From the NCBI GenBank assembly GCA_025351555.1, contig JANXVS010000323.1, positions 1 through 9,455 on the forward strand: 9,455 nt of DNA. Reading direction: 5' to 3'. The position numbers and the translations under genes were made by a program. Position 1 is the first letter of the stretch, and each line of letters starts with the position of its first letter. Below, in pieces: positions 1 through 5,962 of the stretch. The notes under the pieces are model-generated. The model worked only from the letters and a program-made list of their open reading frames with translations, did not search any database and had not been told where the DNA came from. Source of the DNA: Pseudomonadota bacterium. GTDB lineage: Bacteria; Pseudomonadota; Gammaproteobacteria; Xanthomonadales; Rhodanobacteraceae.

Positions 1-219
1 GACCCGGATATCGCTCCCGGCGTCGGCACCACGATTCCCGGCGGGCCGAATTATCGCGAGGCGCAATTATGCATGGAAATGATTGCCGACTGCGGTCGCA
101 TGGGCTCACTGGACATCGTCGAACTCAATCCCTCGCTCGACAATCGCAATCGGACCGCAAAGCTGTGCGTGGATCTGGTTGAAAGCCTGTTCGGGAAATC
201 GACCTTGATGCGGGAATAG
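1..219 (+). CDS. rocF: Arginase, C-terminal fragment (5' end outside the window)
   Basis: The first 72 codons visible, in frame from base 1 to a TAG at 217-219, encode the end of an arginase, which hydrolyses L-arginine to ornithine and urea in the cytoplasm. The fragment opens with DPDIAPGVGT, the segment that directly follows the family's second manganese-binding DxD motif. It then shows GGPNYREAQ and SLDIVELNPSLD. Glu41 of the fragment, in IVELNP, corresponds to the conserved active-site glutamate of arginases (Glu277 of human arginase I). The end, LVESLFGKSTLMRE, is a normal family C-terminus, so the gene is complete at its 3' end. The manganese ligands lie upstream and cannot be checked. 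Agmatinase or another ureohydrolase is less likely given the VELNP region. It converges on the next gene with four bases between stops. Confidence 0.9.
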   Translation, partial: DPDIAPGVGTTIPGGPNYREAQLCMEMIADCGRMGSLDIVELNPSLDNRNRTAKLCVDLVESLFGKSTLMRE

Positions 220-223
220 GGCG

Positions 224-1636
224 TCAGTCGAATCCATTGTAGAAGATGTCGTCAGTCGTGTTTAAACACCCCGACGGACTCGCGGTGATCGCGGGCAGCA
301 GCACTTTGTTGATGTGCGTTGGGTGAAATTGCAAGACGTTCTGACCCGTCGGTCCGCAGCCTGGAAAATTACAGTAGCTCATGATCGTACCAGCCGGCGC
401 TCCGGGCCCGCTGCTGGGGCAGCTTGTTGCTCCGGCGTAGCAACCGAGGCTACTTTCTGCGTTGTAGCACTGGTCGATAGTATTCGTGGCGACTTTCGCC
501 GCGCCAGAGGTGGTGTCTGTGCAGTGCGTATGGTCGGCGCCGAAGTTGTGGCCAACTTCGTGCCCAACCAGCAGTGCGGAAAACGGTGGGCCGAAGAAGG
601 GATTGGTGCTGGTGCAGACCTGATTGACACTATAGCTGCCCACTGTGCGGCCGCCTGACGCGGCAAAACCCGCCTCGCAATACTGATTGATCCAGGCGAT
701 GCCTGCCGCGCTGCAACTATTTGCAGTGCTGGGTTGCTGCCCCGACAATAAAATTGCGAAAGCCCGAGTAGGCGAGCCATTGGGGTGGTTGACTTCCCAG
801 TAGTTGGAGAAAAAATTCAGTTCCGCTGGACTCGCTCCCGGGGTGAAGCTGGTGTACGGATCGGTGGCGCTGGTCTGGTAAAATGTCGTGCCCACATAGA
901 GCCGCACGAGCAGGTCGCGTTCGTACATCGTGTTCATGATATTGAACATACTCGCGATCCAGTTGGTCGCGCTCGCCTGGTTGTTACTGAACAGCTTGGA
1001 CATGAACAGACTGTCGGTATCCACCGCAACGGTGGCGAACCGTAGCGCATGCGTTGCCGCTGCTGGGGTCGTGGCGGGGCTGACGGTGCGGGCCGCGCTC
1101 AAGCGCTTGGCCAGATCATCCAGGCCATGCGTATCCATGTCTTCCAGATCGTTGCCGCAGCGATAGTCGAACTTGAATCCTGAAGGGAGCGTTTCGTCGA
1201 GCGGCTTGGCAGCGAGTCTATTCACGCCGGAGGCGTTGACGCTTGCGCTCAGTACGAATAAACCCTCCGGCCCCGAGCCGTTGCCTTCGGCGAACGACGC
1301 CTCCGGATTCAGCGACATCGCCACGCGCGCGCTACCGTCATCGGAATAGCCGCGCAGGAAGATGCGATTGCTGCGCGGCACTTCCTTGCGGCCGTGAGCG
1401 GTCATCACATACAGATGGGCATCATCCGCGTAGATTTGCACGCGCTTGAAGCGGATTGAGGCGGCATGCGTGGGACTCACCGGAAACGCGTCGAGCGTCA
1501 ACGCCTGCCCGCGATGCAGTGCAGACAAGTGATTCAGGGTTGCTCGATCCAGCGAACGTTCGGCGGCGGTCGCCAAATGCGCGCCGGCGATCAATGCGAA
1601 GAAAGCAACAACGCGAACACTCGGCGAAAAGTTCAC
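224..1636 (-). CDS. Secreted M12B (reprolysin-like) zinc metalloprotease
   Basis: This 470-residue protein is an exported zinc endopeptidase. Residues 1-24 form a signal peptide with a hydrophobic core (VVAFFALIAGA) and a likely cut after ATA or ATAA. Residues 25 to about 195 are probably a propeptide. The catalytic domain begins near LRFATVAVDTD at about 197. The zinc site HEVGHNFGADH spans 359-369, with ligands His359, His363 and His369 and general base Glu360. The Met-turn is Met419 in TIMSYC. Many cysteines in the catalytic half fit disulfide bonding outside the cytoplasm. The protein ends in DDIFYNGFD, resembling a short tail recurrent on secreted proteins of Xanthomonadales. The start is GTG at 1634-1636, preceded by AGGAG with a 6-nt spacer. 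The physiological substrate is unknown. Family assignment is firm; a role in nutrient acquisition is inference. Confidence 0.9.
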   Translation of the reverse strand: MNFSPSVRVVAFFALIAGAHLATAAERSLDRATLNHLSALHRGQALTLDAFPVSPTHAASIRFKRVQIYADDAHLYVMTAHGRKEVPRSNRIFLRGYSDDGSARVAMSLNPEASFAEGNGSGPEGLFVLSASVNASGVNRLAAKPLDETLPSGFKFDYRCGNDLEDMDTHGLDDLAKRLSAARTVSPATTPAAATHALRFATVAVDTDSLFMSKLFSNNQASATNWIASMFNIMNTMYERDLLVRLYVGTTFYQTSATDPYTSFTPGASPAELNFFSNYWEVNHPNGSPTRAFAILLSGQQPSTANSCSAAGIAWINQYCEAGFAASGGRTVGSYSVNQVCTSTNPFFGPPFSALLVGHEVGHNFGADHTHCTDTTSGAAKVATNTIDQCYNAESSLGCYAGATSCPSSGPGAPAGTIMSYCNFPGCGPTGQNVLQFHPTHINKVLLPAITASPSGCLNTTDDIFYNGFD

Positions 1637-1735
1637 AGCGAACTCCTGTGACGCCAGCAGGCGCTGTCAGTCTAATCCGAATGCTGTAGAGACGCATGTG
1701 AACAGGGTCTCGGTTGAATCGAGCCCATTGAATTG

Positions 1736-1769
1736 AGCGCCGCTGCTACCTGTAAGTCGCAGCGGCGCT
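1736..1769 (-). terminator. Strong hairpin downstream of the 1782-2645 gene, possible terminator
   Basis: A perfect 11-bp inverted repeat (AGCGCCGCTGC at 1736-1746 and its complement at 1759-1769) closes a 12-nt loop. On the minus strand it begins about 13 nt after the stop codon of the exported-protein gene and lies about 100 nt before the protease start. The GC-rich stem fits an intrinsic terminator, but the sequence that follows on the minus strand (CAATTCAATGG) has no proper T-run. Termination may therefore be partial, or the hairpin may act mainly as an mRNA 3' stabiliser. The remaining 1637-1735 presumably carries the protease promoter, though I could not pick a convincing -35/-10 pair. 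Confidence 0.55.
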
Positions 1770-1781
1770 TCGCTACTCGAA

Positions 1782-2645
1782 TCAGCCTGCCGGATCCGGC
1801 ACAAACTGATTCGGAAACGGTTGCGGCTCGATAGCAATGGGGCGTGGCGTTGGGATGACGCCACGCGCGACCAGGTTGCGATAGCTGTCGTACCACACCG
1901 AGACGAGTTCGTTCGGCCGTGAACTCTCGCGCTCGAAACTCGTGTAGCTCGCATGCGAGGACTCGCGCGCACCGTGGCCGGTGCCAAGCGATTCTTCCGG
2001 TTTCGGGGTCGGGCGCGCCGCGGCAAGGCCATTGTCGGCGCGCACTCCGCCGGCCGGCGCGCTCATCGACTTCGCAGCCGCTTGTGCGGCGCCGCTGGCC
2101 GTTGTTGCCGGAGCCTGCGCCGAAGCTGCATCGGCGGCAGCGGCGGGTGGCGCCGGCGCGGCTTCGCGTGCAGCGATCTTCTCGTCGCGCTCGCGCCAGA
2201 CTGGCTGCTTCTCGCGGAACACCGCAACGCCGATCACGCCGACATTGTTCGGTCGGCCGGTACGCGCGGCGTAGCTGTTTTCCAGCGCGGTGAAATTGAA
2301 CTGGGCGATTTCGGACATGTCCTTGCGCCAGCCGTCCACTTCGGTGCTCTGATACGCATCGAGCACATAACCGGACTGATAAGTATCGGCCGTCTGGCCG
2401 GTAATCGCGTTGACGCCGTCGACCGACAGCACCGTCATCACCCGCGCGCCAGTGCGATTGACGATGCGCACGGCGTAACGGTGGCCAGGCGCGCCGGCGA
2501 TGTAGAGTTTGCCGTTGTGCATATGCGTCGGCAGCGTGCTGCCGGTATCGCGGTCGATCACGCCGACATCGACCAGATTTCCAGCGCGAGCAGCGGATGA
2601 ACAGGAAAAAGCAGCAGTAACCAGAACAGCAAGCAGGGATTTCAT
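1782..2645 (-). CDS. Exported protein of unknown function with Ala/Pro-rich linker
   Basis: I do not recognise a named function. From the ATG at 2643-2645, preceded by an AAGGAG site (aaggagtgccc), it encodes 287 residues. The frame is open further upstream to 2756, but that extension lacks a good ribosome-binding site and would bury the signal peptide. Residues 1-21 (MKSLLAVLVTAAF to AARA) are a signal peptide with a likely ARA cut site. Residues 22 to about 150 form a beta-rich globular domain (NLVDVGVIDRDTG, GHRYAVRIVNRTG, VDGWRKDMSEIAQFNF, VGVIGVAVFREK). A low-complexity Ala/Pro stretch runs from about 158 to 200. A distinct C-terminal block, LGTGHGARE from residue 220 through FERESSRPNELV to YDSYRNLVARGVIP, looks conserved rather than linker-like. 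Periplasmic location is likely. An alternative lipobox reading (AFSC) fits poorly. Confidence 0.75.
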   Translation of the reverse strand: MKSLLAVLVTAAFSCSSAARAGNLVDVGVIDRDTGSTLPTHMHNGKLYIAGAPGHRYAVRIVNRTGARVMTVLSVDGVNAITGQTADTYQSGYVLDAYQSTEVDGWRKDMSEIAQFNFTALENSYAARTGRPNNVGVIGVAVFREKQPVWRERDEKIAAREAAPAPPAAAADAASAQAPATTASGAAQAAAKSMSAPAGGVRADNGLAAARPTPKPEESLGTGHGARESSHASYTSFERESSRPNELVSVWYDSYRNLVARGVIPTPRPIAIEPQPFPNQFVPDPAG

Positions 2646-2718
2646 GGGCACTCCTTCGTTGGCAAGTGAATGATGGAACGAGGCGGGGCATGCGGCGGGG
2701 TTAGGGCCGGTGGCCAGC

Positions 2719-2748
2719 TTGCCGTGGCCAAGTCGGCAGGCGTAAGAT
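2719..2748 (+). promoter_or_regulatory. Candidate sigma70-type promoter for ccdAB
   Basis: TTGCCG (2719-2724) and TAAGAT (2743-2748) are separated by 18 nt, giving a plausible -35/-10 pair upstream of ccdA. Transcription would start near 2755, inside the repeated TATGCGCA elements, about 25-30 nt before the ccdA start codon. The intergenic region is divergent and must also hold the promoter of the leftward exported-protein gene, for which I saw no convincing element. Read by eye only. Confidence 0.4.
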
Positions 2749-2769
2749 ATGCGCACGCACTATGCGCAT
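2748..2769. promoter_or_regulatory. Candidate autoregulatory operator: repeated TATGCGCA
   Basis: The octamer TATGCGCA occurs at 2748-2755 and again at 2761-2768, a 13-bp repeat period. The second copy with its next base contains ATGCGCAT (2762-2769), a perfect palindrome, and each copy holds the palindrome TGCGCA. Paired palindromic sites just ahead of an antitoxin gene are the expected target of a ribbon-helix-helix antitoxin dimer, and CcdA is known to repress its own operon together with CcdB. The repeat overlaps the predicted transcription start, which would suit repression. The role as CcdA operator is inference. Confidence 0.5.
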
Positions 2770-2781
2770 TTGAGGTGTGCC

Positions 2782-3015
2782 ATGACGAAAGCAGTTCTGA
2801 AGAAGCCGACGAATGTCACGATCCGCAGCGATCTGCTCGACGAGGCGCGCGCGCTGAAAATCAATCTGTCGCAGGAATTTGAGCAACACCTGAGCGAAGT
2901 AGTGCGCAAGCAGCAGGGCGAGCTGTGGAAACGTGAGAATCGCGAGGCGATCAAGGCCTACAACAAGTTCGTCGCAGAAAACGGTATCTGGAGCGACGAG
3001 TTTCGCACATGGTAG
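2782..3015 (+). CDS. ccdA: CcdA-family type II antitoxin
   Basis: The 77-residue protein is the antitoxin of a CcdAB module: it binds and neutralises the gyrase poison CcdB and, by family knowledge, represses the operon. The N-terminal half (KKPTNVTIRSDLLDEARALK, then INLSQEFEQHL) is a ribbon-helix-helix DNA-binding domain. The C-terminal half (WKRENREAIKAYNKFVAENG to DEFRTW) matches the toxin-binding tail of F-plasmid CcdA (ENRE, NG and DE-R-W are in register). I chose the ATG at 2782, which has GAGG 6 nt upstream and gives the usual family length. An in-frame ATG at 2749 would add 11 residues but lies in the operator, at the predicted transcription start. The stop overlaps the ccdB start (ATG at 3009-3011), typical translational coupling. 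The gene appears intact although its partner is not. Confidence 0.92.
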   Translation: MTKAVLKKPTNVTIRSDLLDEARALKINLSQEFEQHLSEVVRKQQGELWKRENREAIKAYNKFVAENGIWSDEFRTW

Positions 3016-3332
3016 TGCGCCGCTTCGACGTATTCCGCAATCCGAGCCTGGCTTCCACGAAGAAGGTGCCTTATTTCCTCGTCGTGTAATCGGATTTGCT
3101 CGATGAATTGGATACCTGCGTCGTGTTGCCCTTGGCGAGAATCCAGGCCGCCAAGGGCTCGGCTGCCGCGCGCTTGAATCCGGAATTCGAGATCGAGAAT
3201 ACTGCCGTGGTACAACTGACCCAGCTCATCGCCGCAGTTCCAGTGGATTCATTGCGCAAGCATGTCGTCAATCTCGAGTCGCAGCGCGAAGCGATCCTGC
3301 GCGCGATCGATTTTCTTTTCAGCGGCATTTGA
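3009..3332 (+). pseudogene. ccdB: CcdB-family toxin interrupted by an in-frame TAA
   Basis: Read from the ATG at 3009 that overlaps the ccdA stop, the frame gives MVVRRFDVFRNPSLASTKK then VPYFLVV, a normal CcdB N-terminus. It then meets TAA at 3087-3089 (codon 27). Past it the same frame continues without a shift: SDLLDELDTCVVLPLARI, then AVPVDSLRKHVVNLESQRE and AILRAIDFLFSGI, ending at TGA 3330-3332. Total length, 107 codon positions, is normal for CcdB. The family has glutamine where the stop sits (VQSD), so one C-to-T change at 3087 (CAA to TAA) explains it. CcdB poisons DNA gyrase through its C-terminal helix. The final FSGI lacks the Trp of F-plasmid CcdB (WGI). A TTG at 3096 could restart translation of a shortened product. 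Sequencing error remains possible. Confidence 0.85.
3174..3203 (+). promoter_or_regulatory. Weak candidate promoter for trpS inside ccdB
   Basis: TTGAAT (3174-3179) and AATACT (3198-3203), 18 nt apart, each match four of six sigma70 consensus bases. The site would yield a leader of about 135 nt before trpS. A trpS promoter is expected near here because the premature stop in ccdB leaves some 240 nt of untranslated message if trpS depended on the ccdA promoter. Visual match only, so it may be chance. Confidence 0.22.
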
Positions 3333-3347
3333 AATTTAGAGAATGGC

Positions 3348-4706
3348 ATGTCAAAAACCCGCATCCTCACTGGCATCACCACCACCGGCACGCCGCACCT
3401 GGGCAACTATGTCGGTGCAATTCGTCCGGCGATTGCTGCCAGCCGGCATCCGGGCGCCGAGTCGTTTTATTTTCTCGCCGACTATCACGCGCTGGTCAAG
3501 TGCGACGACCCGGCGCGCATCCAGCAATCGACGCTGGAGATTGCGGCGACCTGGCTGGCCTGCGGACTGGATCCGGAAAAAGTAGTTTTTTACCGCCAGT
3601 CCGACATTCCGGAAATTCCCGAGCTGACCTGGCTGCTGACCTGCGTCACCGCCAAGGGGTTGCTCAATCGCGCGCATGCATACAAGGCGGCGACGGATGC
3701 AAATCGCGAAAAAAGCGAAGATCCGGATGCCGGCATTACGGCGGGTTTATACATGTACCCGGTGCTGATGGCGGCTGACATCCTGATCTTCAACGCACAC
3801 AAGGTGCCGGTGGGACGCGACCAGGTGCAGCATATCGAGATGGCGCGCGATATCGGCCAGCGTTTCAATCACCTCTACGGTGGCGAATACTTCACGTTGC
3901 CGGAAGCGGCGATCGAGGAAAACGTCGCGACTCTGCCCGGTCTCGACGGGCGCAAGATGTCGAAGAGCTACAACAATACAATTCCGCTCTGGCTGCCCGA
4001 GAAGGAATTGCGCAACGCCATCTTAGGCATCGTCACCAATTCACAGGTGCCAGGCGAGCCGAAGAATCCGGACGAGTCGCATATTTTCAGCATCTATCAG
4101 GCGTTTGCGGGTCCGGTGCGTTCGGCGGCGATGCGTGCAGCTTTTAAAAATGGCATCGCGTGGGGCGAGGCCAAGCAGGTATTGTTCAATTGCATCAATG
4201 CTGAACTGGGCCCGTTGCGCGAGAACTTCGAAAAGTTGATCGCTTCCCCGGAAACGATCGAGGACCTGTTGCAGGCAGGCGCCAGTAAAGCGCGCGAGCG
4301 GACCTTACCGTTCATTCGAAAATTGCGTGGCGCCGTCGGCATTCGTTCGTTACATACTTCCTCGGTTGCTTCTACTGTGCAGTCGACAGCTGAAACAGTG
4401 GGGCAGAAAGCACCACGCTTCGTGAGCTATCGAGAGAACGACAAAGCTTACTTCAAGTTGATCGATTCAAATGGTTTGGTCTTGCTTCAAAGCGTGCCGT
4501 TTGATTCTCAGCGAGATGCGGGTCGCGTCATCGCCGCAATTAAACAGCAAATGTCTCTGAAGACCGATGGCTCGGGCCGCGTGGTGATGGTTGAGACCAG
4601 CGTTGTAGCGAAACTCATGGATGCCATACGGCCTGATGTCGAGAATGCACTTCAACGAATTAATGCATTAGAGGCAAGCAAAAAGAACGCTTCGCCCGCT
4701 AGTTAG
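3348..4706 (+). CDS. trpS: Tryptophanyl-tRNA synthetase with C-terminal extension
   Basis: This cytoplasmic class I aminoacyl-tRNA synthetase charges tRNA-Trp with tryptophan using ATP. The 452-residue protein begins [20 protein letters not shown]. The HIGH-type motif is TPHLGN (residues 15-20) and the KMSKS motif is Lys203-Ser207 ([10 protein letters not shown]). The family segments [21 protein letters not shown] and [15 protein letters not shown] lie between them. The catalytic and anticodon-binding core ends near GAVGIR at about 333, the normal end of bacterial TrpS of 330-350 residues. About 119 more residues follow: a Ser/Thr-rich linker, a compact segment ([42 protein letters not shown]) and a helical Ala-rich tail. 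The ribosome-binding site is weak (AGAGA). The start lies 15 nt after ccdB. The last 8 bases overlap the convergent gene. Assignment is firm; the extension's role is unknown. Confidence 0.96.
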   Translation: MSKTRILTGITTTGTPHLGNYVGAIRPAIAASRHPGAESFYFLADYHALVKCDDPARIQQSTLEIAATWLACGLDPEKVVFYRQSDIPEIPELTWLLTCVTAKGLLNRAHAYKAATDANREKSEDPDAGITAGLYMYPVLMAADILIFNAHKVPVGRDQVQHIEMARDIGQRFNHLYGGEYFTLPEAAIEENVATLPGLDGRKMSKSYNNTIPLWLPEKELRNAILGIVTNSQVPGEPKNPDESHIFSIYQAFAGPVRSAAMRAAFKNGIAWGEAKQVLFNCINAELGPLRENFEKLIASPETIEDLLQAGASKARERTLPFIRKLRGAVGIRSLHTSSVASTVQSTAETVGQKAPRFVSYRENDKAYFKLIDSNGLVLLQSVPFDSQRDAGRVIAAIKQQMSLKTDGSGRVVMVETSVVAKLMDAIRPDVENALQRINALEASKKNASPAS

Positions 4707-5502
4707 GCAAATAATCATTCGCCTCGACCAGTTTGAACCCCGGGCTGTCCCGCACACACTGGCGCAGCAAATACGCGTGTCCGGCACCGTAGACCACCAC
4801 TATGCGGTCACTGGGTTCCGCCAGTTGTACCAAATGCGCGCAAATAGCATTGTTGCGCGCCTGCCAGGCGCGCAGCAGCGATTCGCCGGGCTGGTTGGTG
4901 CCGTCGCCGAAGCCCCGCACGTCGCGGTAAAATTCATTGGATTCCGCAATGTTTTGCGGGTCGTTCAAGTAGCGCAGCGCCTGGCCGACCGTTCCCGTTT
5001 TGAGGACGCGGTTGAGCCCGTACAGCATCTGCTCGGTTGCCGCATTCATTGCATCGAGCCGTTCCGGCAGCGAAGAGCCATGAGTCGCGGCGTATCTCTT
5101 CACTGCGGCGTAGGGAAAATTGCCGCGTACATCGATACCCCAGACATCGTTGAGCCGGACTTGTCTGGCCAGACGGAATCCGATCTGCACGACTTCGTTG
5201 CGCGAAGTGGCAAGCCTGCGGTCAAGATAATCGTCATACTTGACGACTCTTGCCGGCCAGTCGCCCGCCGCGAGCGATTCAACGGCAATCTTGGTTGGCC
5301 TGAAGCGCGCCAAGGCGTTGGTGACGGCGGCAAGTTCGTGCTGCCGTCTGGGCAGCAGGATGTCGTCGTCCTTGATGTTGTGCCGGTCAAGCCCTGGATT
5401 GGCCATGTGATGGGTGGCGAGCACCATGGCCTGGACCTGGGCGGCGCGCACCGGGGACGCCAAAATAGCCAGCAGGACAATAAGCCGACCGACACCACGC
5501 AT
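4699..5502 (-). CDS. Exported DUF5694-type protein, TraB/Tiki-like fold suspected
   Basis: The 267-residue protein starts at ATG 5500-5502, with GAGGA 7 nt upstream. A TTG two codons earlier is a poorer start. Residues 1 to about 20 are a signal peptide ([13 protein letters not shown], cut near VRA). The mature part shows features I associate with DUF5694: [10 protein letters not shown] (His31, His32), then [21 protein letters not shown] (Glu75), and [15 protein letters not shown] near the C-terminus (His242). A His-containing motif near the start, a conserved Glu, and a GxGH motif near the end recall the TraB/PrgY, Tiki and EreA/ChaN superfamily, some members of which are metal-dependent hydrolases. 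That link is inference. A hairpin over the ribosome-binding site suggests translational control. The stop overlaps the convergent trpS end. Confidence 0.78.
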   Translation of the reverse strand: MRGVGRLIVLLAILASPVRAAQVQAMVLATHHMANPGLDRHNIKDDDILLPRRQHELAAVTNALARFRPTKIAVESLAAGDWPARVVKYDDYLDRRLATSRNEVVQIGFRLARQVRLNDVWGIDVRGNFPYAAVKRYAATHGSSLPERLDAMNAATEQMLYGLNRVLKTGTVGQALRYLNDPQNIAESNEFYRDVRGFGDGTNQPGESLLRAWQARNNAICAHLVQLAEPSDRIVVVYGAGHAYLLRQCVRDSPGFKLVEANDYLPN

Positions 5503-5510
5503 GGCCAATT

Positions 5511-5547
5511 CCTCGTCGCAAAACTGGCGGCTCGGCGCCAGACGAGG
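5511..5547 (-). promoter_or_regulatory. Leader hairpin that would sequester the ribosome-binding site
   Basis: In the minus-strand transcript, CCUCGUC (5547 to 5541) is perfectly complementary to GACGAGG (5517 to 5511). A second 5-bp stem, UGGCG with CGCCA, nests inside with a 6-nt loop and a one-sided 7-nt bulge (GUUUUGC). The 3' arm contains the GAGG of the GAGGA Shine-Dalgarno site of the gene starting at 5502. The fold would thus hide the ribosome-binding site. No U-run follows on either strand, so an intrinsic terminator is less likely. Regulation through this hairpin is inference. Confidence 0.5.
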
Positions 5548-5579
5548 ATAGGTTTAGTCGATACAGGCTGAATCCTACG

Positions 5580-5960
5580 TTAGGGCCATTCGTTCAGATG
5601 CGCACCGACCTCCTCGCGCTGTTTGCGCACCACGCAAAAACGGTGTCCCGTCGGCGCCTGCATCACCCACCAGCGTTTGATGAATGCGACGCGCTTGGCG
5701 CCCAGCGCTTCCAGGCGCGCGACTTCGGCGTCGAGGTCGTCGGTTTCGATATCCAGATGAATGCGAGGCTCGTGATCGACCCGCTGCAGCAACAGAAACG
5801 GTTCATCGGTGTCGGTTCTCAATTCCGCGTACTTGCCGTCGCCATCCTGATCAGAGTTGGTAACCGGCCGACCCAGTGCTTGGCTCCAGAATTGGGTCGC
5901 GGCGGCGAGATCGTCGACGCGACAATCAAGCACGAAGGCGCTGACGCGGCTCTTGTGCAT
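5580..5960 (-). CDS. VOC family (glyoxalase-like) protein
   Basis: This 126-residue single-domain protein of the vicinal oxygen chelate superfamily shows the paired beta-alpha-beta-beta-beta layout. Module one is VSAFVLDCRVDDLAAATQFW with ALGRPV and YAELR near 44-48. Module two is RIHLDIETDDLDAEVARLEA (residues 66-85), followed by LGAKRV, WWVMQAPTGHRFCVVR (97-112) and a short tail. The overall pattern resembles the Glyoxalase_6 subgroup, whose members mostly have no known substrate. His68 could be a metal ligand, but a full ligand set cannot be confirmed by eye. The start ATG (5958-5960) is 2 nt after the E2 stop and its ribosome-binding site is weak, so translation is probably coupled to E2. 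A metabolic link to the dehydrogenase complex is possible but unproven. About 77 nt separate it from the next gene downstream. Confidence 0.85.
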   Translation of the reverse strand: MHKSRVSAFVLDCRVDDLAAATQFWSQALGRPVTNSDQDGDGKYAELRTDTDEPFLLLQRVDHEPRIHLDIETDDLDAEVARLEALGAKRVAFIKRWWVMQAPTGHRFCVVRKQREEVGAHLNEWP

Positions 5961-5962
5961 GT

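Noticed and set aside
222..258. Direct repeat CGTCAGTCG at 222-230 and 250-258
   Set aside because: A 9-bp repeat within the coding end of the protease, plausibly chance; no target-site duplication or mobile element is nearby.
1953..2600. 215-codon plus-strand open frame opposite the exported-protein gene
   Set aside because: Arg/Ala-rich composition typical of the antisense frame of a GC-rich gene, with no recognisable domain.
2590..2645. Possible lipoprotein signal (AFSC) in the 1782-2645 protein
   Set aside because: Phe at -2 and Ala at -3 fit the lipobox poorly, and a clear ARA signal peptidase I site follows.
2749..2781. Upstream in-frame ATG for ccdA at 2749
   Set aside because: It sits in the repeat operator, at the predicted transcription start, and makes the antitoxin longer than usual. 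The ATG at 2782 has a good ribosome-binding site.
5511..5547. Intrinsic terminator after the VOC gene
   Set aside because: No U-run follows the hairpin on either strand and it overlaps the next gene's ribosome-binding site, so a translational role fits better.
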